Assembly (NCBI RefSeq): GCF_009846755.1
Contig: NZ_AQOR01000002.1
Span: 1 to 64,000 of the forward strand
Direction of reading: 5' to 3'
DNA from: Alcanivorax sp. S71-1-4
GTDB taxonomy: Bacteria; Pseudomonadota; Gammaproteobacteria; Pseudomonadales; Alcanivoracaceae
DNA: 64,000 nt
Shown: positions 7,194 through 17,468 of the stretch, in pieces
Layout of the letters: every line of letters begins with the position of its first letter
Position numbering within the stretch: position 1 is the first letter of the stretch
Notes under the pieces: generated by a model
The model's database searches: none
What the model saw: the letters and a program-made list of their open reading frames with translations, nothing else
Told to the model about the DNA's origin: nothing
Position numbers and translations under genes: made by a program

Positions 7194-9791
7194 CTATTCC
7201 ATCTCGACGCGGGGCAGGCAGAGTGTGAAGCGGCTACCCTGGTCCAGACGGCTGTGTACCAGGATGTCGCCCTCGTGACGTTCAGCGACCACCTTGACGA
7301 AGCGCAAACCCAGCCCGGCCCCATGCGTGCGGGTGCCGCCCGCGCTGCGGGCACGGCGGAAGCGCTTGAACAGATGTTCGAGGAATTCCGGCTCAATGCC
7401 GACACCGCTGTCCAGCACTTCACAGCGCACCATGCCAGTTTCGCAATAGAGGCGTACGTCCACCGCCGAGCCGGGATGGCTGTACTTGATGGCGTTGGTC
7501 AGCAGGTTGAGTACCGCACGCTCCAGCAATTCGTGGTTGCCGTTGACCCAGACGTCATCCTCCGGCAAGTACTCGAAACGCAGCCGGATCTGCCGGTTCT
7601 GGGCCTGCTCCATCACCTGCTCCACGGCGCTTTCCACCACCGGCAGCATGTCCACCGGCGTCATATCCATCTCCTGGGCGGCCTCGGCGCGGGCCAGTTG
7701 CAGGAACTGCTCGGCGATGTTCAGGCTGCGCCGGGCGTAGTGCTCGGTCTGGGTGAGCAAATCCGGCAGGCTGGCCGGCTGCTGGCGATTGCGCTCGGCC
7801 AGTGCCAGCAGCGAAATCATCGGGCTGCGCAGATCGTGCGACAGGAAATCCAGCATCTCGCTGCGGGCGCGCATGGCCTGTTTCACTTCCGAGATGTCCT
7901 TGAGCGTCAGGATCAGCACCTCGCCGGGCTGCCGGCCGGCGCGAATGCGCAGCATGTCCAGATACAGGTCCAGCCCGCGCCGGCTGCGGCATTCGAGCTG
8001 GCTGCGGCCGGTGGACAGCGCCTCGCTGATGATCGCCGCCCAGCCCCCGGTGTCTTCCGGCAGGATCAGTTCGCGGTCCAGTTGCAGCAGGCCGGTGTCG
8101 TCCATTTCCCGGCTCGGCAGGCCCAGCCATTCGGACGCCTGGGCGTTCACGAACAACAGGCAGCCGCAGGCGTCGGCAATGACCACACCGTCGCGCAACT
8201 GGGCCAGGATCGCCTCGAAGAAGCGGGTCAGGGCCTGCTGGCGCAGCTCCTGCGCACGCACCCGCTCGATGTGATCCTCGACCACGTCGTAATGCACTTC
8301 GTCTTCGGAGGACGACTGCTCGCAGCGGGCCACCATGGCACGGACCCACTGCTCATGCGACGGCGCCGGGCCATCCTCATCCCAGATCAGCCCCAGTTCA
8401 TAGCGCTGCCCGCCGCTGACAATGTTGTAGTAGCGTGCGCGGTTGCCCTGCCAGCTGCGCTCGGGCACCTCGGCGCCACCGGTTTCGCGCTGGACAGCGC
8501 CTTTCGGGCCGACGCTGCGCTTTTCCAGCCGCCAGGCGGTGATCGGCAGCGAGGCTTCGATCAGCTCGATCAGGCGCGACAGCGGCGCCGGTTTCAGCAG
8601 GCGCCGGTTAAGGTCATCGTGGGCAGACAGGCGCTGCAACGCAGCCCGCATATAGCCCAGCGAGTATTCCAGGCGGCGCCAGGTCCACAGCGGGTAGGCC
8701 AGCATGGCGCCCAGCATCGACGGCCCCACCGGGAACCAGACCTGATAGGCGTACAGCAGCCCGTAACTGAACAGCAGGATGCCCACCAGCGCCATCACCA
8801 CCACCGGGATCGACCAGCGCGGCGCCACAAACGGCAGCAGTGCCGGGGTGATCAGCGCCAGCGCCAGCGTCAGCCCCCAGACCCAGACCGTCGGCATGGG
8901 CCGCAGCATCAGGTCGTCACGCAGCGCACTGAAGACGGTGGCGTTCATCTCGACGCCGGGCAGCAGGCCGTTGCGCCCGGCCAGTGGCGTCGGCAGCAGG
9001 TCGCCCAGCCCCTGGGCGGTGGCGCCGAGAAACACGATCCGGTCCTGCAGCAGGGCCGGATCGACGCGGCGGTTGAGCACGTCCACGGCAGACAGCCGGG
9101 GGACGCGGTCGGTCAGATCATTGAAGGGCACCAGGCGGTAATACTGCCGCACGGCGCCGAAGGATTGTTCGCGATTGTCCTGCTGCGCCGGGTAGCGCGG
9201 AATACCCCGGGGCGACAGGTGATCAAGCAGGGTCAGCGCCAGGTGCGGCCACCAGGGCTGGCCAATGCCGTTGCGCATGTACAGCCCGCGCACCACGCCG
9301 TCGTCGTCCAGCTCCACGTCCACATGCCCCATGCCGGCGGCAGCCCGGGCAAAGGAGGTGTGCGGCATCACTTCCAGCAGCACGCCGTCCGGCCCGCCGT
9401 CGCTGACATGCACCGGCAGGAACACGTGACTGTGCTGGGCCATGGCGTTGACCAGCGCCGCATCGGATTCCGGCCGCACCCGGTCCGGTTCGGCGAAGAT
9501 CAGGTCCAGTACGATGGCCTTCGCGCCATAACTGTCGAGCTGCTCGACCAGTTGCGCATGCACACTGCGGTCCCAGGGCCAGCGGCCTATCTGGCGCAGG
9601 CTGGCTTCGTCAATGGTGACCAGGGTGATGTCGGAGACGTCCGGTGGCGGCAGCATCGGCAGCATGCGGTCATAGATGTGCCGGCTGAGCGACATCCAGG
9701 CACCGGTGTGCAGCAACACGATACACAGCCCTGCCACCGCCAGCAGGACTGCCAGATGCTCAATGTAATATCGGCGGGAAGTTTCGCGCAT
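7194..9791 (-). CDS. CHASE2-domain sensor histidine kinase
   Basis: An 865-aa membrane histidine kinase. The order is an N-terminal transmembrane helix, a periplasmic CHASE2 domain (about 35-310; TIDEASLRQIGRWPWDR is characteristic), three closely spaced transmembrane helices (about 310-380), a cytoplasmic region with a PAS-like domain (about 510-620), a HisKA segment with FLSHDLRSPM holding the phospho-accepting His, and a HATPase domain with NLLTNAIKYS and GLGLRFV. CHASE2 is an extracellular sensor domain whose ligands are mostly unknown. The gene lies 121 bp downstream of its response regulator on the same strand, forming a two-component system. Confidence 0.93.
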   Translation of the reverse strand: MRETSRRYYIEHLAVLLAVAGLCIVLLHTGAWMSLSRHIYDRMLPMLPPPDVSDITLVTIDEASLRQIGRWPWDRSVHAQLVEQLDSYGAKAIVLDLIFAEPDRVRPESDAALVNAMAQHSHVFLPVHVSDGGPDGVLLEVMPHTSFARAAAGMGHVDVELDDDGVVRGLYMRNGIGQPWWPHLALTLLDHLSPRGIPRYPAQQDNREQSFGAVRQYYRLVPFNDLTDRVPRLSAVDVLNRRVDPALLQDRIVFLGATAQGLGDLLPTPLAGRNGLLPGVEMNATVFSALRDDLMLRPMPTVWVWGLTLALALITPALLPFVAPRWSIPVVVMALVGILLFSYGLLYAYQVWFPVGPSMLGAMLAYPLWTWRRLEYSLGYMRAALQRLSAHDDLNRRLLKPAPLSRLIELIEASLPITAWRLEKRSVGPKGAVQRETGGAEVPERSWQGNRARYYNIVSGGQRYELGLIWDEDGPAPSHEQWVRAMVARCEQSSSEDEVHYDVVEDHIERVRAQELRQQALTRFFEAILAQLRDGVVIADACGCLLFVNAQASEWLGLPSREMDDTGLLQLDRELILPEDTGGWAAIISEALSTGRSQLECRSRRGLDLYLDMLRIRAGRQPGEVLILTLKDISEVKQAMRARSEMLDFLSHDLRSPMISLLALAERNRQQPASLPDLLTQTEHYARRSLNIAEQFLQLARAEAAQEMDMTPVDMLPVVESAVEQVMEQAQNRQIRLRFEYLPEDDVWVNGNHELLERAVLNLLTNAIKYSHPGSAVDVRLYCETGMVRCEVLDSGVGIEPEFLEHLFKRFRRARSAGGTRTHGAGLGLRFVKVVAERHEGDILVHSRLDQGSRFTLCLPRVEME

Positions 9792-9912
9792 TCCAGCCTT
9801 CAGGTGCAGTCAACAGCACTGCCGCCAGCAGGCGGGAGCAGGATCTCCGGGCATGGGAAAGAAGCGGACCTGCGCGAGGCGGTCCGGCGGTGGCTACGGG
9901 CGGCTTGGGCCA

Positions 9913-10614
9913 TCAGGCGGCTCCCTGCTCCTCTACCGGCTCCAGACGATAGCCGTGCTGGTAGATGGTCTTGATTCGGTAGCCACGCTCCGGGCGGATC
10001 TCCAGGCTGCGCCGGATCCGGCTGATGTGCACGTCCACGGTGCGTGACTCGATCGCTGACATGATCCCCCACACTTTTTCCAGCAAGTGTGACCGGGACA
10101 TCAGCTTGCCGACATTCTGGAACAGGTAACTGGCGAGCTCAAAGTCTTTATCGGTTAATTTCACCGGCGCACCGTCGAGGGTGATCGTGCGGCGTGCCCG
10201 GTCGATGGTCCAGGGGCCCAGCTCCTGCACCGTCTGCGGCACCACCTCACCCACCCCGGCCCGGCGGCCCAGCGCCGTGATGCGCGCCAGCAATTCAGCC
10301 TGGCGCACCGGCTTGACCATGTAATCGTCGGCGCCGCTGCTGAGCGCGCCCACGATGGAGGATTCGTCATCGCGCTGAGTGGCGAACAGCACCGGCACGG
10401 CGTTGCCGGCGGCGCGCAGTTCATCCAGCACCTGGCGACCGCTCATGTCCGGCACTTCCCAGTCCAGCAACAGCAGGTCGAAGGTTTCGCGGCGCATCAG
10501 CACCATGAACTCACGACCGTTGGTGCAGTGCATGCAGGTATGGCCCGCCTCGGCCAGCCAGTGCTGCACCAGGTCCGCCTGCGCGGTATCGTCTTCCAGG
10601 TATGCGATACGCAA
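9913..10614 (-). CDS. OmpR-family response regulator
   Basis: A 233-aa two-domain regulator. The N-terminal receiver (about 1-120) has the acidic pair LEDD and the phospho-acceptor Asp in LLLLDWEVPD; the C-terminal winged helix (about 135-230) ends with SRTVDVHISRIRRSLE and RGYRIKTIYQHGYRL. The frame is open further upstream to 10749, but a TTG start at 10614 preceded by GAGGAG matches the usual receiver N-terminus (LRIAYLEDD). It is transcribed ahead of the CHASE2 kinase and is its probable partner. Confidence 0.92.
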   Translation of the reverse strand: MRIAYLEDDTAQADLVQHWLAEAGHTCMHCTNGREFMVLMRRETFDLLLLDWEVPDMSGRQVLDELRAAGNAVPVLFATQRDDESSIVGALSSGADDYMVKPVRQAELLARITALGRRAGVGEVVPQTVQELGPWTIDRARRTITLDGAPVKLTDKDFELASYLFQNVGKLMSRSHLLEKVWGIMSAIESRTVDVHISRIRRSLEIRPERGYRIKTIYQHGYRLEPVEEQGAA

Positions 10615-10925
10615 GATCCACTCCTCTCGTCTCTTCCCCCAAGGGACATCAATCAGGCGTGGCGGTGCGCCTCCCGGCGCGTCGCGCAGACCACCCCACC
10701 CGGTCTGGCATGCAGACCGCCCATCCGGCAGCAGGTACCTGAGGGACACCGCGGCAGCGGATCTGCGTCCGTGCGCGGGAGGATATGGCAGTCATTGCCT
10801 TCCATCAGCCCGGTTAAAGTAGCCAAGCCCGGCACAGAAGTGCATCAAAGCTTGTAAAAGGCCGACGAAATTCCCCACCAGCGCGCCATTTTACCGACCA
10901 ACGGCGCCCCCGACCGCCATGGGTC
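10615..10925. other. Intergenic region upstream of the two-component operon
   Basis: About 310 bp without a credible gene. It contains the Shine-Dalgarno of the response regulator and presumably its promoter, plus the downstream side of the SMR exporter gene. I could not identify a clear operator or a strong terminator. Confidence 0.5.
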
Positions 10926-11252
10926 TCAGGCCACGGAGGTCGCCTTGAGCCCCACCACCCCACCGATAATCAGGGCAATGAATACAAAACGCAGCGGCGT
11001 CACCGGGTCATGATAGAGCCAGATGCTGGCGACAGTGATGCCGACGGCCCCCAGCCCGGTCCAGACCGCGTAGGCGGTGCCCACCGGAATGCCGCGCATG
11101 GCAAACGACAGCATCACCATATTCAGCAACGTCAGCACCACCACTGTGCCAATCGACAGCGGCCCCGGCGTGACCTGCATCCACTTCAGGCTCAGCGCCC
11201 AACCAATCTCCACCAGCACGGCCGCCAGCAGCACTACCCAGTAAATCGACAT
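10926..11252 (-). CDS. sugE: SMR-family exporter, SugE/Gdx (guanidinium exporter) type
   Basis: A 108-aa protein with four predicted transmembrane helices, the standard SMR architecture. The membrane-embedded Glu is in VLVEIGWALSLKW (about residue 14), and PVGTAYAVWTGLGAVG is the SMR signature; the context matches SugE/Gdx more than EmrE. Gdx proteins exchange guanidinium for protons as antiparallel dimers. The start at 11252 has AGGAG upstream and replaces a longer frame from 11273. I looked for a guanidine riboswitch in the leader and did not recognise one. Confidence 0.88.
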   Translation of the reverse strand: MSIYWVVLLAAVLVEIGWALSLKWMQVTPGPLSIGTVVVLTLLNMVMLSFAMRGIPVGTAYAVWTGLGAVGITVASIWLYHDPVTPLRFVFIALIIGGVVGLKATSVA

Positions 11253-11387
11253 GGGATCTCTCCTGATCAACAACCGGGCTCGTCATCCAGTGGCTACGCC
11301 GGAAACCCGAAAGAGACGCCGCCGGCGAGGAATATAGACGGCTGGGGAGCATTTTCAAGTGAGGCGGGCTGAGCGAAGGCGGACACC

Positions 11388-11639
11388 ACTTCGGCCCGCC
11401 GGGCGCCCCGAGCCTGCCGGCGGAGGGCCGGCAATCCCAGGGGCGAAATAAAGAGGGCCGCGATAGCGGCCCTGCCTTAATAATATGGCGCACCCGACTG
11501 GGCGAGGACGGGGTTTGCCGAAGCATTGCTTCGGCCCGTCCGAGCGCCCCGAGCCTACCGGCGAGGGGCCGGCAATCCCGGGGGCAAAAAAGAGGGCCGC
11601 GATAGCGGCCCTGCCTTTTTGTATGGCGCACCCGACTGG
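11388..11639. repeat. Imperfect tandem duplication (period about 139 bp) including the tRNA-Arg 3' end
   Basis: The block CGGCCCG...GCGCCCCGAGCCT...GGGCCGGCAATCCC, the hairpin AGGGCCGC-GATA-GCGGCCCT and the tRNA 3' terminal 16 bases (11486-11501) recur about 139 bp later, with the second 16-mer at 11624-11639 being the end of the intact tRNA-Arg gene. The first hairpin (11454-11473) has lost its U-tract on the minus strand; the second (11593-11612) keeps it. Confidence 0.85.
11585..11620. terminator. Rho-independent terminator downstream of tRNA-Arg
   Basis: The stem AGGGCCGC (11593-11600) pairs with GCGGCCCT (11605-11612) around a GATA loop. On the minus strand a run of six T follows, so it terminates the tRNA transcript; on the plus strand five T follow as well. 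Confidence 0.85.
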
Positions 11640-11700
11640 ATTCGAACCAGTGACCCCTGCCTTCGGAGGGCAGTACTCTATCCAGCTGAGCTACGGGTGC
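11624..11700 (-). tRNA. tRNA-Arg (anticodon CCG)
   Basis: A complete cloverleaf on the minus strand: acceptor GCACCCG pairs with CGGGTGC, discriminator G and an encoded CCA at 11624-11626. The anticodon stem CTGCC/GGCAG encloses the loop CTCCGAA, giving anticodon CCG, and the T arm carries GTTCGAAT. It is followed by a strong hairpin terminator and by a duplicated copy of its last 16 bases. Confidence 0.96.
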
Positions 11701-11857
11701 GAAACGCTGGAATTGTGCCATGTGGCACAGGGCCGGCAATGATAAAGACTCTCCCGCCGTGCGTCCATGGGCAGGCTGCCAGCATTTGCCCCGCGCCTTG
11801 TCCTCGCGCCGGGATCATGCTTATCTCAAGCCCGCCTTTCGACTGCGAGCACCCGGT

Positions 11858-12226
11858 ATGCCCCCCTGCCCCATTATTCCCGTCCTGCGCATGTTCGATG
11901 AGACCCGGGCGCGGGCTTTCTATGTGGATTTTCTCGGCTTCCAGGTGGACTGGACGCACCGTTTCGAACCGGCCCTGCCGCTGTATATGCAACTCTCCCG
12001 CGGCGACTGGGTGCTGCACCTGTCCGAGCACCACGGCGACGGCACGCCCGGCTCGGTGATACGCCTGCTGGCCCCGGCGCTGGAAAGCCTGCACCGGGAA
12101 ATGATCGATCGGGACTATGGTTTCTGCCGGCCGGCGCTGGCGACCATGCCCTGGGGCCAACGGGAAGTGACCGTCACGGACCCCTTTGGCAACCGGCTGG
12201 TGTTCTACCGCGAGGTGACACCCTGA
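11858..12226 (+). CDS. VOC/glyoxalase-bleomycin resistance family protein
   Basis: A 122-aa small single-domain vicinal-oxygen-chelate protein. IPVLRMFDETRARAFYVDFLGF is the typical first beta-alpha unit (shown in part: FYVDFLGFQVDW), LHLSEHHGDGTPG carries potential metal ligands, and VTVTDPFGNRLVF is the family's C-terminal motif. The length and the HLSEHHGD element match the glyoxalase-superfamily group often annotated as bleomycin-binding. Substrate unknown. The ATG at 11858 is the natural start; upstream in-frame sequence is non-homologous and overlaps the tRNA promoter region. Confidence 0.85.
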   Translation: MPPCPIIPVLRMFDETRARAFYVDFLGFQVDWTHRFEPALPLYMQLSRGDWVLHLSEHHGDGTPGSVIRLLAPALESLHREMIDRDYGFCRPALATMPWGQREVTVTDPFGNRLVFYREVTP

Positions 12227-12497
12227 CATGCTGCCAGACAGGAAATAGCGCGCTGGAACATTCGCCCGACACCTTCCAGGCCATGCAGGGCCACCTCCCG
12301 ATTGCCATGCTCACCGCCTACACCTGTCCGGCGGCCCTAGCCTTTGCCGGGGAAGTCGCGACACGGGAGCTTCCCGGCAACATCATCCGGCTTACCGGAA
12401 AAGCCTGACCAGGAGGCCGCCGTTTTTTAACCGCACAGAAGCCGTATCAATCGTGTGCTAAGGTTCGCAAGCCCCGCAATACAATCAGGGATATTCC
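12227..12497. other. Intergenic region with an unrecognised 41-codon frame
   Basis: An ATG frame at 12283-12408 could encode 41 aa (start MQGHLPIAMLTAYTC, end IIRLTGKA). No Shine-Dalgarno precedes it and I do not recognise the product; it may be a gene remnant. The pyruvate kinase leader, including a modest AGGGA ribosome site, occupies the last part of the interval. Confidence 0.35.
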
Positions 12498-13949
<1,452 letters not shown>

Positions 13950-14348
13950 ACGAAAAAGCGGGATGAGGCATTTTCCTCATCCCGCGGTACAGCAACACAC
14001 ATCAGAAAGGACAGGCAGTCAACAAACAAACCAGAAAGGAGACTTTGGGTACCACGCCGTACAACGTGATGGCTCCACAATGAAACAGCCATGCCTTTGT
14101 CACAAGTCACCTCTGCGTAGTGATTTGTCACATTGCGCCACACGCCTGTGGCGCTGGTGTATCGCCCCCCCGTTTCTTTACCGGATCGTAACAACAGACT
14201 GTCTTTTATTACCGTCCCGCCACCTCCGGTGACGCTGTTCAGTATTTTCCCGGCATTTTGTATCGCCCCGGTCACGGCACCCCGCCACTGTGCCAAAGTT
14301 GCACGGACGTCCCTTCACAACAACAACAGGCAATTCGGGAGTACCGTC
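13950..14348. other. Long leader region upstream of the acylase gene
   Basis: About 400 bp with no supported gene. It begins with the hairpin at 13958-13985. The rest is AT-richer than the flanks in places (for example around 14100-14215) and presumably carries the promoter of the acylase gene; a GGGAG ribosome site lies just before 14349. A continuous frame extends upstream from 14349 to 14133 but does not resemble a signal peptide, so I treat it as non-coding. Confidence 0.5.
13958..13985 (-). terminator. Perfect hairpin with a U-tract on the minus strand
   Basis: GCGGGATGAGG (13958-13968) pairs with CCTCATCCCGC (13975-13985) across a 6-nt loop. A five-T run follows only in the minus direction. 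No leftward gene ends here, so its function may be to shield pyk from antisense transcription or to stabilise the pyk mRNA 3' end. Confidence 0.7.
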
Positions 14349-17300
14349 ATGAATCGACTGACCTTGCTGGCTGCGCTGGCCAGCCTGCTGCTCACCGCCT
14401 GCGGCGGCTCCGGCAGCAGTGCACGCAATCCGTCCTCCGGCAATGAACCGGAACCACCCCGCAACGAAGAACGGACACCGATCCCGGTGACGCAGCCCTT
14501 CGCCGACCACGGCACCGTGCTGAACATCCTGCCACCTGGCCAGGACGACAATGGCGGTGTCAGCAACCTGCTGCAGGAGATCCCGGGCCTTGGCGACCTG
14601 CTCGGCAGCCTGCTGGATGACGGTGTCAGCCAGACCGGCCTAGTGCCAGCACTGGTCCGCGAACCGCACTTCGATGACCAGCTCGGCCTGTACGAGAACC
14701 TGGCGTTCAGCCCGCCGGGCCTGACCGATGACCAGTTGACCGATTACTTCAAGGCCGCCCCCCTGCTGCCGCCCGACGCCGGGGGCTGGACCTCGCAAAG
14801 CCAGGTCACCAGTGGCAACTACCGCGTCGATATCCGCCGCGATACTTTCGGCGTGCCGCACATCTTCGGTGACCGCCGCACCGACGCCCTGTTCGGCATG
14901 GGCTATGTCACCGCCCAGGACCGCCTGTTCCTGCTGGACGTGCTGCGCCGCGCCGGCCGTGGCGAGTTGTCAAAATTCCTCGGCCCGGCGGATTTCTCCT
15001 TCGACCTGGATATCGCCGCGCAGGCGCCGTACCGCGAAGCGGACCGCACCGCTCAGATTGCGCAGGTCGCCAGCGCACTCGGCGACGACGGCGCACAGAT
15101 CTTCAAGGATGCCAGCGCGTTCGTGGATGGCCTGAACAAATATGTCGTGGATGCACGCAGCGGGCTGCTGCAAGTCCCCATCGAGTATGTGGGCCTGGGC
15201 GTGACGCTGGAACCGTTCGTGATTGAGGACGTGGTGGCCATCGCCACGCTGATCCAGGGCATCTTCGCCGGCGGCGGCGGTGCCGAGCATGAGAACGTAC
15301 TGCTGCTGCATGAACTCGCCGCCCGCTACGGCGATCCGGAAGAAGCCTGTGCGTTGTGGCGCGACCTGCGCCACGCCAATGATCCGGAATCGTCCGTGAC
15401 CACGGAAACACCCTTCGCCACGCAATCACCGGCCACTATCAACGAAGACGCCTGCCCGCTGCTGCCGGAATTCGCCAGCGAGTATCCCGGTGCAGTGATC
15501 TTCGACGCCGGCAGTTTCGTCGCCCACAACCCGCTGGTGACCGAACCCTGCGGCCGGCCGGGACAGGTGCAGTGCCCGGGCGTGGCCGGCGGCCTGCCGG
15601 CGCTGCCACTGACCGGCGTGGTGGAAGTAATCATCAACGGCACGATGGAATTGCTGCGCGGCCTGTTGTCACTGTCTGACGCCAGCGACGTTGTTATTCC
15701 GCTGCGGCCGGATGGACAACTGTCCAGTACGGACCAGATGCTGGCGGCACGCACACCACTGCGTATGCCGCTGGACACGCGCATCGCTGCACTGGATGAC
15801 AGCGCCCTGTGGCAGGCACAACGTAGCGCGCAGGCAGCCCTCGCTGGCATTGCGCAATTGCGCGACGGTTTTCCCGCCACCATGTCCAACGCTCTGCTGG
15901 TCAACGGCGAGCACACCGCCAGCGGCCACCCGATTGCCGTGTTCGGCCCGCAAACCAGCTACTTTGTACCGCAACTGTTGCTGGAAATGGCCGTGCACGG
16001 CGGTGACCTGCACACGCGCGGCATGACCTTCACCGGCCTGCCCTATGTGGTGATCGGGCGTGGTCCGGATTTCGCCTGGAGCGCCACCTCCGGCAACTCC
16101 GACCTGACCGACGTAAAAGTGCTGCCGCTGTGCGCACCGAGTGGCGGCGGCCCCCGCGATGGCTATATCTATCGCGGCCAGTGCGAGGCGTTCGATGTGA
16201 TCGACGACAGCTGGAGTGCGCGATGGAACGTGGCCGTACCGGCCGGCGACCCACTGGCCACCGGCCAGAACGTCAAAGTGACACGGCACGTCATTCGCAG
16301 CCCTGACATCGGCCCCGTGCTGGGCTATGCCACCGTGAACGGCCAGCCCGTGGCGCTGGTGCGTCAGCGCAGCACCTACTTCGCCGAACTGGATACCGCC
16401 CTGCCGTTCCTGCTGGCGACCCGCAACGACGTGTTCGATGCGCAGAGTTTCCGCGAGGTATTCAACTTCACCACCGGCAGCTTCAACTGGTTCTACATTG
16501 ACGACCAGGACATCAGCTTCATTCACGCCGGACTGTATCCGCGCCGCGCCGACGGGGTGCACCCGGAACTGCCGTCCTGGGGTGACGGGCGCTATGACTG
16601 GCAAGGCTTCCTGTCACTGGAAGAGCATCCCCATGACACCAATCCGGCGCGTGGCTTCCTGGCCAGCTGGAACAACCGCCCGGCACCGGGCTGGTGGTCG
16701 GCGGATGACAACGCCAGCTATCAGCTTGTGCACCGTAACGACATGCTGGAGATGCGGCTGGAAAAACTCGTCGCCGAAGGCAACGTGACCCGTGGCAGCC
16801 TCACCGAGGCCATGGGCGATGCTGCGGTAACCGATCTGCGCGGCCAGGAAATCCTGCCCGCCGCACTGGCCCTGCTGCAACGCGGCACGCTGACCAGCGC
16901 GCAACAGGAAGCGGTGTTCATGCTGCATGACTGGGTTGATGCCGGCGCCCCCCGCCGCGACCGGGACAACGATGGCCGCTACGACCAGCAAGACGCTGTG
17001 GCGCTGATGGATGCCTGGTATCCGCGCATGATCGAGCAACTGCTGACACAGGTGCTGCCACTGGAAAACACGGACTTTGGCAACCTGATGCCGGTGGGCC
17101 GGGACAACAAACCCGGCGACATGGGGTCCGCCTATCAGCACGGTTACTACGGCTATCTCCGCCGGGTCATCGACATGGCCAATGGCGATTCCAGTGCCCC
17201 TTACCGGTCGCTGCGCTGCGCCGGTTCCGACAATGCGACGTTCTGCCGGGCACAACTGCTGGGCAGCCTGGACCAGGCAATTTCGGATCTGGGCGGCATC

Positions 17301-17441
17301 GGCAATCGCGACAACTGGCAGGTGGACATGACCCAGGACAGCATTGAGCACCGCGCCATTGGCCTGGCTGGTCTGCGACCGATTCACTGGCAGAACCGGC
17401 CAACGTTCCAGCAAGTGGTGGAATTTACTTCATCGCGCTGA
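14349..17441 (+). CDS. Penicillin acylase family lipoprotein (Ntn-hydrolase)
   Basis: A 1030-aa exported protein with a lipobox (LLLTACGGS, Cys about residue 18). After a Pro/Glu-rich linker of some 140 aa, the acylase fold begins around residue 155 (IRRDTFGVPHIFGD, GYVTAQDRLFLLDVLRR are family signatures). Processing would create the N-terminal Ser in ATMSNALLVNG near residue 515; the following HTASGHPIAVFGPQTSY and FAWSATSGNSDLTD match the beta-chain of penicillin, cephalosporin and AHL acylases. The alpha part includes an additional stretch of roughly 100 aa with several Cys (about 340-470). Substrate is unknown; N-acyl-homoserine lactones or other acyl amides are possible. It converges on the di-haem peroxidase gene. 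Confidence 0.88.
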   Translation: MNRLTLLAALASLLLTACGGSGSSARNPSSGNEPEPPRNEERTPIPVTQPFADHGTVLNILPPGQDDNGGVSNLLQEIPGLGDLLGSLLDDGVSQTGLVPALVREPHFDDQLGLYENLAFSPPGLTDDQLTDYFKAAPLLPPDAGGWTSQSQVTSGNYRVDIRRDTFGVPHIFGDRRTDALFGMGYVTAQDRLFLLDVLRRAGRGELSKFLGPADFSFDLDIAAQAPYREADRTAQIAQVASALGDDGAQIFKDASAFVDGLNKYVVDARSGLLQVPIEYVGLGVTLEPFVIEDVVAIATLIQGIFAGGGGAEHENVLLLHELAARYGDPEEACALWRDLRHANDPESSVTTETPFATQSPATINEDACPLLPEFASEYPGAVIFDAGSFVAHNPLVTEPCGRPGQVQCPGVAGGLPALPLTGVVEVIINGTMELLRGLLSLSDASDVVIPLRPDGQLSSTDQMLAARTPLRMPLDTRIAALDDSALWQAQRSAQAALAGIAQLRDGFPATMSNALLVNGEHTASGHPIAVFGPQTSYFVPQLLLEMAVHGGDLHTRGMTFTGLPYVVIGRGPDFAWSATSGNSDLTDVKVLPLCAPSGGGPRDGYIYRGQCEAFDVIDDSWSARWNVAVPAGDPLATGQNVKVTRHVIRSPDIGPVLGYATVNGQPVALVRQRSTYFAELDTALPFLLATRNDVFDAQSFREVFNFTTGSFNWFYIDDQDISFIHAGLYPRRADGVHPELPSWGDGRYDWQGFLSLEEHPHDTNPARGFLASWNNRPAPGWWSADDNASYQLVHRNDMLEMRLEKLVAEGNVTRGSLTEAMGDAAVTDLRGQEILPAALALLQRGTLTSAQQEAVFMLHDWVDAGAPRRDRDNDGRYDQQDAVALMDAWYPRMIEQLLTQVLPLENTDFGNLMPVGRDNKPGDMGSAYQHGYYGYLRRVIDMANGDSSAPYRSLRCAGSDNATFCRAQLLGSLDQAISDLGGIGNRDNWQVDMTQDSIEHRAIGLAGLRPIHWQNRPTFQQVVEFTSSR

Positions 17442-17468
17442 CACATCGCGCTGGGGCACACGCCGTCG

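Noticed and set aside
7254-9974. 906-codon open frame antisense to the CHASE2 kinase
   Set aside because: It is a GC-rich shadow of a well-supported kinase on the other strand, with His/Gln/Arg-rich composition and no recognisable domains.
11253-11345. Guanidine riboswitch upstream of sugE
   Set aside because: The leader can form a GC-rich hairpin, but I could not recognise the conserved guanidine-I, -II or -III motifs; a covariance-model search would settle this.
11486-11700. Integrated genomic island at tRNA-Arg
   Set aside because: Only about 138 bp separates the duplicated tRNA ends and no integrase is present, so no island is there now.
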